A DNA stretch of 64,000 nucleotides from CAYMZZ01 sp046297935 (GTDB lineage: Bacteria; Bacteroidota; Bacteroidia; Chitinophagales; Chitinophagaceae), in assembly GCA_046297935.1 (NCBI GenBank), contig JBKBHA010000008.1:1-64000 (forward strand), read 5' to 3'. The notes below the pieces were generated by a model. It had not been told where the DNA came from. It did not search any database and saw only the letters and a program-made list of their open reading frames with translations. Positions 34,714 through 43,040 of this stretch are shown piece after piece. The position numbers and the translations under genes were made by a program. Every line of letters begins with the position of its first letter. Within the stretch, counting starts at the first letter, position 1.

Positions 34714-36129
34714 TTAGCGACGTTTTTTGTACCGGGCCAGCAGGTCCACTACCGTTTGCTTTTGCAGCATGGCAGGATAGAGATCAATACATTTCCGGAG
34801 CAGTTTTGGGGCTTTCTCCATGGCCGATTCCAGTAGCAGCAAACCTTCCTTATTGCGTCCATCCGCCAGCAATATGGCTGCCTGATAGAACAGAAATAAA
34901 GGCTTGCCTTGTGTGATCTCCAGTGCATGGCGGGTTTGTTCAATAGCTTCTTCATAAAACTCGCCGTTGAACAGGCAGCGAATCAACGCTTCCCAGCCCT
35001 TTATATTCTTGGGGCGACTGCTAACAACGTTCAGGAAATAAGGAACCGCATCGCGCATCATCCCCATTTGAACGCGACACTCACCCATTAACAGGTTGTA
35101 CTCTGGTTGCAGACGGTGTATGCGAAGTGCCTGCTCAAGTTGTTTTATACAACTCTCCCACTGCCCTTCATTGAAATATGTACAGGCGATTTTGTAAAAC
35201 AGTTTACTGTCATCCTGATTCAGATGCGAAGCCTTTCGATAGTAAAATCTTGCCTGTGCAAAATTTTTCAGGCGATCATAACAGTGGCCGATTGCTTCAT
35301 AAATTACTACTTCCGGCTTCGACAATTCTGTTACTTTTTCGAGGGCCTCAATCGCTTCGCGGTATTTGCGCAATCTGATATAGGCGTCACCCATATTGCG
35401 ATACGCGTAATCAAATTTTTCTTCGATCGTGATGGCATACTGATAAGCATCAATTGCCTTTTCATATAGTTTCAGGCCCTGATAAGCAGCAGCGAGGTTG
35501 AACCAGGCAAGTTCGCTGTAAGGGTATTCGTCAATGATCTGTTGATGCAACCGAATACTTTCTTCATTGCGGCCCGTGAAATCGGTCCAAAAACAAATCT
35601 TGTAAAGGGCTTCCTCGTTTGTAGGATCCTGTTCAAGAATCATTTTCAGGCAATCGAAAACCTTTTCAAACTCTTCATAATCGTCGTATACATCGCTTAG
35701 TTCAAACAATAGTTCCAGCCTCTCCTCCCCTTCAAACTGATCGAGTGCGTCCTGTAGTTGCTGTGCAGCTTTTTCCTGCTGGTCAAGCGCCAGGTAAGCA
35801 TCGGTGCGCAGGATGAAAAGGTTGATATCGCCACTATCGAGCAGTGCAGCCTGATCCAGGACTTCGAGTGCATCATGATACCTTCTGCATCCAAGCAGCA
35901 CATCTGCTTTCCTGATAAGCAGCATGGGTGAGTAAGGGTATTGGTCAATTCCCCGGTCGGCAGCTTCCAGGGCTTTGGGAAGTTCTTCGCGGTCTTCGTA
36001 ATAGAGGATAATTTTTTCAAAACCCTCTTCTTCCAAAAAGCTGTTGCCCTGCCCCCGCCTCAGGCGTTCGTATTGTCTAAGCAGCTCCTGGATATTCTCC
36101 CGGTCTTCCTGATATGGGTATTCCTTCAT
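34714..36129 (-). CDS. TPR-repeat protein
   Basis: The protein has 471 residues made of about ten tetratricopeptide repeats, for example AWFNLAAAYQGLKLYEKAID and YAYRNMGDAYIRLRKYREAI. There is no signal peptide or membrane segment, so it is a cytoplasmic scaffold. It precedes the ComA-like and aroE genes on the same strand, 118 nt away. The partner proteins cannot be inferred from sequence. Confidence 0.9.
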   Translation of the reverse strand: MKEYPYQEDRENIQELLRQYERLRRGQGNSFLEEEGFEKIILYYEDREELPKALEAADRGIDQYPYSPMLLIRKADVLLGCRRYHDALEVLDQAALLDSGDINLFILRTDAYLALDQQEKAAQQLQDALDQFEGEERLELLFELSDVYDDYEEFEKVFDCLKMILEQDPTNEEALYKICFWTDFTGRNEESIRLHQQIIDEYPYSELAWFNLAAAYQGLKLYEKAIDAYQYAITIEEKFDYAYRNMGDAYIRLRKYREAIEALEKVTELSKPEVVIYEAIGHCYDRLKNFAQARFYYRKASHLNQDDSKLFYKIACTYFNEGQWESCIKQLEQALRIHRLQPEYNLLMGECRVQMGMMRDAVPYFLNVVSSRPKNIKGWEALIRCLFNGEFYEEAIEQTRHALEITQGKPLFLFYQAAILLADGRNKEGLLLLESAMEKAPKLLRKCIDLYPAMLQKQTVVDLLARYKKRR

Positions 36130-36419
36130 ATTTCGGATTTTTTTAAAGGGTTAGAAAAAAAGTAAAGAGCTGCAGGGAAAAACAGCCTGTTTGAGGCAAG
36201 CTATTAGTATCAACAAGTTAGGCGAAAAAATCTCAACCTGCAAGGTCCGAGTTTTCCCCAGTTGTGCAAAAGCTTCTGCCCTTTTTTTTGGTAAGATGTA
36301 ACAAATTTGTGTGTGAGTCGTTAAATACTTATTAAAGTTGACGGACGAAGCATTTTTCTTTACCATTATTTATTGTTAATTTTGCCGAGGTGAAAACCAG
36401 GACTACGATAAAAAGACTT

Positions 36420-36764
36420 ATGGGCAAACAACTGGCTGCTGTGATCGTGCTGATGGGCATGTCAGTATTCTGCGCATATGCTACACTTGGTGAGCTTGGT
36501 TTCCGTCGTTTTTCCGAAGGAGATCGTCCGCTGTTGACGACTAAGAAGGCTTCTCAATCGCATACATTTTCACTTAAGTCAAATTATCAATTTCGCGGCA
36601 GCCAGGTGATCAGGCTGGAAAATATTAACACTATACAGTTGAACACGGTGATGAGCTACCGCGTGGATGGCACCACTTATGTGGCGCCGGTGAGCCGTCG
36701 GGTAGCGGTGAATCTTACTACTCAGAATAAGTTGTCGGGTGCGACGGTGAGGATCAAGCTCTAA
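36420..36764 (+). CDS. Small exported protein of unknown function
   Basis: The protein has 114 residues from ATG 36420. A signal peptide is present (MGKQLAAVIVLMGMSVFCAYA), followed by a mature part with the beta-rich patterns HTFSLKSNYQFRGSQVIRLE and SYRVDGTTYVAPVSRRVAV. An in-frame GTG at 36390 would add 10 positively charged residues, but a TAATTTTG -7 box at 36377-36384 lies too close for that. No family was recognised. A strong terminator, copied in tandem downstream, follows the stop. Confidence 0.6.
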   Translation: MGKQLAAVIVLMGMSVFCAYATLGELGFRRFSEGDRPLLTTKKASQSHTFSLKSNYQFRGSQVIRLENINTIQLNTVMSYRVDGTTYVAPVSRRVAVNLTTQNKLSGATVRIKL

Positions 36765-36777
36765 ACAGCAGAAAAAA

Positions 36778-36970
36778 AGCGGCTCTGACGAGCCGCTTTT
36801 TTTATGGTGATTTGGGGAAGCCGGTTAACCGGATTTGTTTTCCTTTTAATTAATTGACGGTCGGCTCTGACGAGCAGCTTTTTTTTCTGCTCCGGGGGTA
36901 AGCCGTTAAACCGGATTTGTATTCCTTTTGATTACTTGGTGTTCGGCTATGGCGAGAAGCTTTTTTTGCC
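36778..36970 (+). repeat. Terminator and its 82-bp degenerate tandem duplication
   Basis: A perfect terminator stem AGCGGCTC/GAGCCGCT with a TGAC loop (36778-36797) and T7 follows the small exported gene. The CGGCTCTGACGAG block recurs at 36862 and, altered, at 36944, exactly 82 bp apart, together with the intervening AGCCGGTTAA-CCGGATTTGT words. The stem has decayed in copies 2 and 3, so only the first is expected to work well. Confidence 0.8.
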
Positions 36971-36974
36971 GCGA

Positions 36975-37643
36975 TTAGTTGCCGCCGCCGAGGCTTTCTT
37001 CGTAAGTCATTACCCGAAAGCCTGATTTAGGCAGGTCGAATCGGGAGGCGGGAACGAGGTTGAAATTGATACTACTTACAGTATAAACCAGTTTTCGTGA
37101 ACCAACCGTAGCCTCGTATTGCATAGCCAAACCGGGCAGATCGCGATTGAAATACTGAAAGTCTTTATTGACCGGCAGCAGATCACGGGTAAAATACACA
37201 ATGAAACGGGTACCGTCTTTCATGGTACCAATTGCTTTCTGACAATTGTAGCCGGCAATAGTTTTGTATTCGTTCTCAAAACTAAATTGTATACCCTCAT
37301 ATTTTTCATTCGAACTCTTCCAGTTGTCAGCTGTGAGCGTGATCATATACTTCTTGTCGCCATACTCCTTCAGCATGGTCACCTTGCCCGTTTTTCCATC
37401 TACAATGGTCGACTGACTGCCAAGGGTACTGATCATATCTGTGCGGCTGGAATTCCCTTTCAGGTATACCATAGTCACCGCGCCATCCAGCATATCGGCA
37501 GCCTCGGGATTAGTATTGTTGCCTGTAATCTCAATGTCGTAAGTGATCGTGGCCTCTGTAAGTCTTTTTTGCGCCCAGGAGCTATGGGAAAAAAGCAGGG
37601 CCGACAAAAACAACAAAACGGTATGAACGATTCTCGGTTTCAT
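36975..37643 (-). CDS. Exported GLPGLI/DUF4412-like protein
   Basis: The protein has 222 residues with a signal peptide ending SHSSWAQ. It shows the Bacteroidota pattern ITYDIEITGNN, an internal YNCQKAIGTMKDGTRFIVYF segment and a C-terminal beta-strand set, consistent with the GLPGLI/DUF4412 group of extracytoplasmic beta-rich proteins. Function is unknown. The ATG at 37643 is chosen over one six codons earlier because it gives the normal signal peptide start. Confidence 0.75.
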   Translation of the reverse strand: MKPRIVHTVLLFLSALLFSHSSWAQKRLTEATITYDIEITGNNTNPEAADMLDGAVTMVYLKGNSSRTDMISTLGSQSTIVDGKTGKVTMLKEYGDKKYMITLTADNWKSSNEKYEGIQFSFENEYKTIAGYNCQKAIGTMKDGTRFIVYFTRDLLPVNKDFQYFNRDLPGLAMQYEATVGSRKLVYTVSSINFNLVPASRFDLPKSGFRVMTYEESLGGGN

Positions 37644-37707
37644 AATGCTATGACGGTTCAAGATAGGAATTAAGTTGCGTCTTTAAAAACCGGGGTCTGT
37701 TAAAGAT

Positions 37708-37729
37708 TTCGGGCCCCGAAGGGCCCGAA
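37708..37729 (-). terminator. UUCG-capped hairpin downstream of yidC
   Basis: TTCGGGCCC (37708-37716) and GGGCCCGAA (37721-37729) form a 9-bp stem whose minus-strand loop is TTCG, a very stable tetraloop. It starts 10 nt after the yidC stop. The T-tract behind it is weak, so termination may be partial or the stem may serve mRNA stability. Confidence 0.65.
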
Positions 37730-37738
37730 TCGGATTAG

Positions 37739-39583
37739 TTATTTCCTGTTGCGTTGTTGTGTTTCTTTTAACTTCTTTTGTTGTTCCTGCATTTGCTCCA
37801 GCCGCTCCTGCCATTTACTCTTGGTTTTTGGTTTTTTCCTGTTTTCTTCAATTTTTGCGAGGATCTTGTTGTGGTCAATAATATAATTCTGGATAACAAA
37901 CTGGAGGGCCAGCGTTATCAGGTTAGAAACGGTATAGTACCAGGTAAGCGCCGAAGGCAGGCTGTTGAAAATGAACAACAGGAATACCGGGAAAATATAC
38001 GGCATGTACTTCAGGATGGGATTGCTTTGATCCGGCGACATGCTCATGCTGTAGATCGAAATCAGCAACGAAGTAACCACCGCGGTCAGCGTAAAAATGC
38101 TCAGGTGTTCGCCCAGCAGCGGGATCTTCACGCCAAACTTAATAACGTCGTCGAAAGCTGAAAGGTCCTTAGCCCACAGAAACTCTGCACCTCGAAGGTC
38201 TACATTCGAACTAAAAAAGCTAAAAAGGGCAAAGAAGATCGGAATCTGGAGCAGGGCTGGAATACAGCCTCCCAGCGGATTTACACCTGCTTCGCGGAAC
38301 AATTTCATCTGTTCCATACTCATGGCCTGCTGATCATTGCCATGTTTTTCGCGAAGTGCAGCAATTTCCGGACGCAGGGCTTTCATTTTGGCGCTGCTCA
38401 AATAGCTTTTATAACTGAGCGGAGAAATCAGCAATCGGATAAACAGGGTCAGAAAAAGAATAACCAACCCATAATTGCTGACAAAACCTTTAATGAAGTC
38501 CCAAACGGGATAAACGATGAAGCGGTTCAATGGCCGCACAAACGTGTATGGACCCTGTCCCAGGTTTATCAACTTATCGAGTCGGAGATCGTATTTGCGC
38601 AACAGGTGATAGTCGGCGGGGCCATAGAACAAACGAAGTCCGGCCGAAGTGCCGTCTAGTTGCAGCTTGAGATTGGTTTTTGTTTCTACGATCGTCTTTT
38701 TCTCATCTCCGGGTATTTCCCAGTTCATTTCGCCAGCGCCAAATTCCTTTTGAGCAACGAGGTAGCTGTTGAAAAAGCGCTGGCGTACGCCTACCCATTT
38801 TACCGGGCTATTCAGATTGACCGAAGAACGACGACCGATCGTATGATAGTCGAACTCGCCATCTTCCACATATCCGATTTGTGTATTTTGCTTTTCGAAA
38901 TCAATAGCCGACTCCTGCTGCGAAGCATGATAGTTCCAGGTAAGGTTGATTTGTTTATCGGTCAGGAATTCCTCGGCCCCCTGCATTTCAATTTGCAGGT
39001 CGATCATATAATCGTTGGGCTGCACCGTGTAGCTATGAGTGATCGACTTGTTGCGTACGCTATCGCCGACGGAAAGTGTGAACCGGTATGTTTTACTGCC
39101 GTCGGAATTGGAGCTTGAATCAATTTGATTGAATAACAGGTCCGAAGTTTCAACAGTATTGCCTGACCCATTATTGATCCTGTAAGCCAGTTTGTCGAAA
39201 TTGGAGTTGGCAAGTTTAACCTGACTACTATCGAGGTCTTTGAAATGAAGTAACTCCACCCACTTTACTTGCGCACCCCGGCTTGACAAACCTACCCGGA
39301 ATACATCTGTCTGTACAATCACTTCTTTTTCTTCGCCATTTAATGCGGAAGAAAGCGTGCCTGCGTTTATGGGTTGTGTGGCAGGAACTGAATCGACATT
39401 GGCAGGTTGCTGCTTTTGGGTTGTATCAACAGGCTTTTTTGCATATTCAATGCTATCGGCCTTACGTTTTTCAGCCTCATAGGCCAGTTGTTGAATCTGT
39501 TGCTGGCGATTGAAATAGAAATATCCGAAGAAAAGAAGAGCGAGTACTACGAAACCTATGATTGTATTACGATCAAACTTCAT
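37739..39583 (-). CDS. yidC: Membrane protein insertase YidC
   Basis: YidC (614 residues) inserts proteins into the inner membrane alone or with SecYEG. It has an N-terminal anchor (TIIGFVVLALLFFGYFYF), a large periplasmic beta domain and C-terminal helices with NPLGGCIPALLQIPIFFALF and LTWYYTVSNLITL. The tail is Lys/Gln-rich, as in other Bacteroidota. It has a -7 box upstream and follows pyrG by 154 nt. Confidence 0.97.
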   Translation of the reverse strand: MKFDRNTIIGFVVLALLFFGYFYFNRQQQIQQLAYEAEKRKADSIEYAKKPVDTTQKQQPANVDSVPATQPINAGTLSSALNGEEKEVIVQTDVFRVGLSSRGAQVKWVELLHFKDLDSSQVKLANSNFDKLAYRINNGSGNTVETSDLLFNQIDSSSNSDGSKTYRFTLSVGDSVRNKSITHSYTVQPNDYMIDLQIEMQGAEEFLTDKQINLTWNYHASQQESAIDFEKQNTQIGYVEDGEFDYHTIGRRSSVNLNSPVKWVGVRQRFFNSYLVAQKEFGAGEMNWEIPGDEKKTIVETKTNLKLQLDGTSAGLRLFYGPADYHLLRKYDLRLDKLINLGQGPYTFVRPLNRFIVYPVWDFIKGFVSNYGLVILFLTLFIRLLISPLSYKSYLSSAKMKALRPEIAALREKHGNDQQAMSMEQMKLFREAGVNPLGGCIPALLQIPIFFALFSFFSSNVDLRGAEFLWAKDLSAFDDVIKFGVKIPLLGEHLSIFTLTAVVTSLLISIYSMSMSPDQSNPILKYMPYIFPVFLLFIFNSLPSALTWYYTVSNLITLALQFVIQNYIIDHNKILAKIEENRKKPKTKSKWQERLEQMQEQQKKLKETQQRNRK

Positions 39584-39605
39584 CAGCGTGAGAATTTTAA
39601 GACGG

Positions 39606-39613
39606 CAAAGATA
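39606..39613 (-). promoter_or_regulatory. -7 box upstream of yidC
   Basis: The minus strand reads TATCTTTG, matching TAnnTTTG, 23 nt before the yidC start. No clear TTG is seen at -33, so the promoter is probably moderate. Confidence 0.5.
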
Positions 39614-39737
39614 GGCGAAACGGGCTATCGCCCGCTGGTAAATGCGCAGGGTTTTACCGATGAAATACAGATGATTTCAGTGGCGACCCCAAGTGGATTG
39701 CCCGCTCATTTTCAGCAGTTTGTAACCATTCTTCGTT

Positions 39738-41384
39738 TTAGGCGATTTCGCGCGCCGGACTCACCTGCCGTTCAAGACGGCTTTCCGAAAACTGTTTGGC
39801 AGCGCCCACGAAATGCACAAAAACGGGCTGAGGCGATTCAACCGTACTTTTCAATTCGGGGTGGTACTGCACTCCGATAAAGAATGGATGGTTAGGCAAC
39901 TCAACAATTTCGACCAATCCGGTGCCTGGATTTTTTCCGCTCGCTTTCATACCGGCCGCTTCAAATTGTTCGAGGTATCGGTTGTTGAATTCCCAACGGT
40001 GACGGTGACGTTCGCTTACTTCATCCTGTCCGTATATTTTTCGCGCAAGCGTGCCAGGTTCCAATACGCAGGGATATGCTCCCAAACGCATGGTGCCGCC
40101 TTTGGCAGTTATTTGTTTTTGTTCTTCCATCAGATCGATTACCGGATCGGGAGTTTTGGGGTCCATTTCAGTGCTGTGTGCATCCTTTATTCCAAGCACA
40201 TTACGGGCAAATTCAATTACCGCCATTTGCATTCCTAGACAAATACCGAAGAATGGCATGCCATTTTCACGTGCATATTTTACAGCAATGATCTTGCCCT
40301 CCACACCACGCTGGCCGAAACCAGGAGCAACCAGCAAGCCATCAAGTCCCTCCAGCTTTTCTGCCACGTTGTTGTCGGTGATATATTCGCTGTGTACATT
40401 TTGAATCTGCACCTGGCACTCATTTACTGCGCCTGCATGTACAAATGCCTCCAATATTGATTTGTAAGCATCCTGCAATTCGAGGTATTTCCCAATAAGA
40501 CCGATGGTAACTTTGCTTTTGGGATATTTTAATTTATCCAGAAACTCTTTCCAACGCCCCAGTTCGGGTTCGCGATACTGGGTGATATTCATTTTTTTCA
40601 AACAGATCAGATCCAGCTTTTCGCGCATCATGGCCAGCGGCACTTCGTAAATGGTTGGCGCATCGGCGGCTTCTATCACTGCTTCTGACTTCACATTACA
40701 GAAGAGCGCGATTTTTCGACGAAGTTCCGGCGTCAGCGGTCTTTCGGTACGGCAAACGATGATGTCTGGATGCACCCCCTCCTGGCTTAACATCCGAACG
40801 CTGTGCTGTGTCGGTTTGGTTTTCAGTTCCTTTGCAGCCTTCAGATAGGGAATCAATGTGAGGTGTACCACTACCGAATCTTCTTCGGGAAGCTCCCACT
40901 GCAACTGCCGCACTGCTTCCACAAATGGTAAACTTTCAATATCACCTACGGTGCCACCTATCTCTGTAATTACGATATCATATCTGTTATCCTGCCCCAA
41001 TACGAGCATCCGGCGTTTGATTTCATCGGTAATATGCGGAACCACCTGAACTGTTTTTCCCAGGTAGGCGCCTTCTCTTTCCTTATTGATGACGGTTTGA
41101 TAAATACGTCCTGTGGTTACGTTATTGGCCTGCGAGGTGTGGATGTTCAGGAAACGCTCATAGTGTCCGAGGTCTAGATCGGTTTCGGCGCCATCTTCCG
41201 TTACATAACATTCGCCGTGTTCGTATGGGTTCAAAGTGCCGGGATCTACATTTATATATGGGTCAAACTTCTGGATCGTAACCCGAAGGCCACGGGCCTG
41301 AAGCAGTTTGGCCAGCGATGCAGCAATAATTCCTTTACCCAGTGAAGACGTAACCCCACCGGTCACAAAAATATATTTTGCCAT
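39738..41384 (-). CDS. pyrG: CTP synthase
   Basis: The enzyme (548 residues) aminates UTP to CTP with glutamine. The N-terminal synthase domain has TGGVTSSLGKGIIAASL and DPYINVDPGTLNPYEHGEC. The C-terminal class I amidotransferase has the nucleophile Cys in FFGICLGMQMA and His in GVQYHPE. Length and order of domains are normal. Confidence 0.98.
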   Translation of the reverse strand: MAKYIFVTGGVTSSLGKGIIAASLAKLLQARGLRVTIQKFDPYINVDPGTLNPYEHGECYVTEDGAETDLDLGHYERFLNIHTSQANNVTTGRIYQTVINKEREGAYLGKTVQVVPHITDEIKRRMLVLGQDNRYDIVITEIGGTVGDIESLPFVEAVRQLQWELPEEDSVVVHLTLIPYLKAAKELKTKPTQHSVRMLSQEGVHPDIIVCRTERPLTPELRRKIALFCNVKSEAVIEAADAPTIYEVPLAMMREKLDLICLKKMNITQYREPELGRWKEFLDKLKYPKSKVTIGLIGKYLELQDAYKSILEAFVHAGAVNECQVQIQNVHSEYITDNNVAEKLEGLDGLLVAPGFGQRGVEGKIIAVKYARENGMPFFGICLGMQMAVIEFARNVLGIKDAHSTEMDPKTPDPVIDLMEEQKQITAKGGTMRLGAYPCVLEPGTLARKIYGQDEVSERHRHRWEFNNRYLEQFEAAGMKASGKNPGTGLVEIVELPNHPFFIGVQYHPELKSTVESPQPVFVHFVGAAKQFSESRLERQVSPAREIA

Positions 41385-41571
41385 AATGGTCTTTTAAAAC
41401 AATTCAATAGCAGACGGGCGTGAATGTGTGTTGACGAAAACAAATGTCCATTCACCAAAAATTCGAACCTCAAATAAGAAATGTAACCCATCCTGACTGC
41501 GAAAGGCAGTCTTTTGACCATCGGACACAACCTGTGATTGTTAGAAACCTTGTTTTTTCCGGGAGGTCATG

Positions 41572-41579
41572 CAAAGCTA
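41572..41579 (-). promoter_or_regulatory. -7 box for pyrG
   Basis: The minus strand reads TAGCTTTG, matching TAnnTTTG, 188 nt upstream of pyrG. The -33 element is weak. The position leaves a long 5' leader, in which no conserved structure was recognised. Confidence 0.4.
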
Positions 41580-41655
41580 CAAGAATTTCTGCAGGCATAA
41601 AAATCGGGATGCCTGTTGTGGAAAAACTGGGTATATTGAAGTCAAATACAATCAA

Positions 41656-42933
41656 ATGCGCAAGCTCTGTCTCCTATTCGTTTTCTTCCTAATGGCTCTC
41701 ACTGACATTCAGGCCCAGCGCACTGTCATCTGGTGTGGGCGACTGATCACAGCCACCGACCTTACTGTTCAAACAGAAATGACTGTGCTGGTAGAAAACG
41801 GCCTGATCAAAGCGATACAGCCGGGTTATCTGGCGAAAGGGAAAACGGATTCGTTGATTGATATGCGTCAGGCCACCGTAATGCCCGGCTGGATAGATAT
41901 GCACGTGCATCTGGAGGAACAAACTAATCCTGGCCAATATCTGGAGAAATTCACCGCCAACCCTGCGGATATTGCCTTTCGTTCAGTACGTTTTGCCGAA
42001 ACCACCCTGATGACTGGATTTACCACTGTTCGCGATCTGGGGGGAAGTGGGGTAAACATTGCTTTGAGAAATGCTATCAACCGCGGCCTCATCAGAGGTC
42101 CCAGAGTCTTTACCGCCGGAAAATCAATCGCAACTACCGGGGGCCATGCTGATCCAACAAATGGCTACCGCAAGGATCTGCAGGGTGATCCCGGGCCGGC
42201 CGAAGGCGTGGCAAACGGAGCCGACGAATGCCGCAAGGCGGTAAGGCAGCGTTATAAAGACGGAGCCGACCTCATTAAGATCACGGCTACGGGAGGTGTA
42301 CTCAGCGTAGCCAAAAGCGGAAAGAATCCTCAGTTTTTTGACGACGAACTGGAAGCCATTGTGGCAACTGCACGCGATTACGGTTTTAAGGTGGCTGTTC
42401 ACGCCCATGGTGCCGAAGGAATGAAGCGGGCTGTGCTGGCCGGTGTAAACAGTATTGAACACGGCACTTTCATGACCGAAGAAATTATGCAGTTGATGAA
42501 GGAAAAAGGCGTTTACTATGTACCCACGATTACCGCAGGTAAAGCAGTGGCCGATTCAGCCAGGATCCCCGGTTATTACCCGGCCCTGGTTACTCCAAAA
42601 GCGCTGGAAGTGGGACCACAGATTCAGTCAACTTTCGCGAAGGCCTGGAAAGCGGGCGTGCCGATCGCTTTTGGAACGGATGCTGGCGTGTACCGCCATG
42701 GCAGCAACTGGCTCGAGTTTGGCTATATGATTGAAGCCGGCATGCCGCCTATAGAAGCTATCCGATCTGCCACTTTTCATGCGGCAAAACTACTGGGTGA
42801 ACTGGAAAGGCTCGGTACAATAGAACCCGGCAAATATGCAGATATCGTTGCCGTCAACGGCAACCCCCTTGCCGACAGTCGTGCATTTGGTCAAATAGCC
42901 CTTGTTATGAAGGCGGGCGAGCGAGTGCGATAG
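41656..42933 (+). CDS. Exported amidohydrolase family protein (imidazolonepropionase/prolidase-like)
   Basis: The protein has 425 residues. A signal peptide MRKLCLLFVFFLMALTDIQAQ is seen, so it is periplasmic. The metal-binding HVHLEE (HxH), the Lys-containing ADLIKITATGG, His of VAVHAHGAEG, HGTFM and Asp of FGTDAGV are the subtype I amidohydrolase metal ligands, in order. Such exported enzymes often cleave N-acyl or prolyl dipeptides; the substrate is uncertain. The start at 41656 is chosen because 29 upstream codons do not fit a signal peptide. Confidence 0.9.
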   Translation: MRKLCLLFVFFLMALTDIQAQRTVIWCGRLITATDLTVQTEMTVLVENGLIKAIQPGYLAKGKTDSLIDMRQATVMPGWIDMHVHLEEQTNPGQYLEKFTANPADIAFRSVRFAETTLMTGFTTVRDLGGSGVNIALRNAINRGLIRGPRVFTAGKSIATTGGHADPTNGYRKDLQGDPGPAEGVANGADECRKAVRQRYKDGADLIKITATGGVLSVAKSGKNPQFFDDELEAIVATARDYGFKVAVHAHGAEGMKRAVLAGVNSIEHGTFMTEEIMQLMKEKGVYYVPTITAGKAVADSARIPGYYPALVTPKALEVGPQIQSTFAKAWKAGVPIAFGTDAGVYRHGSNWLEFGYMIEAGMPPIEAIRSATFHAAKLLGELERLGTIEPGKYADIVAVNGNPLADSRAFGQIALVMKAGERVR

Positions 42934-42952
42934 ACAGGGTTTAAACAAACTA

Positions 42953-42998
42953 ATTTGGGAACAGGATATTTAATTCGTAAAGTCCCCTGTTCCCAAAT
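42953..42998. terminator. Long inverted repeat between convergent genes
   Basis: ATTTGGGAACAGG (42953-42965) pairs perfectly with CCTGTTCCCAAAT (42986-42998) around a 20-nt loop. No T-tract follows, so it is not a textbook intrinsic terminator. It sits between the stops of the amidohydrolase and the transglutaminase-like gene. Confidence 0.55.
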
Positions 42999-43040
42999 CA
43001 GTCAGCAGGCAAACAATATAGCCCGGTAATACAGTGATCC

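Noticed and set aside
36390..36419. GTG start for the small exported gene
   Set aside because: It would begin 6 nt after a consensus -7 box, leaving no leader; ATG 36420 has an A-rich upstream region and a complete signal peptide.
41455..41500. TTCGAAC word resembling a tRNA T-loop
   Set aside because: No acceptor, D or anticodon arm could be paired around it on either strand.
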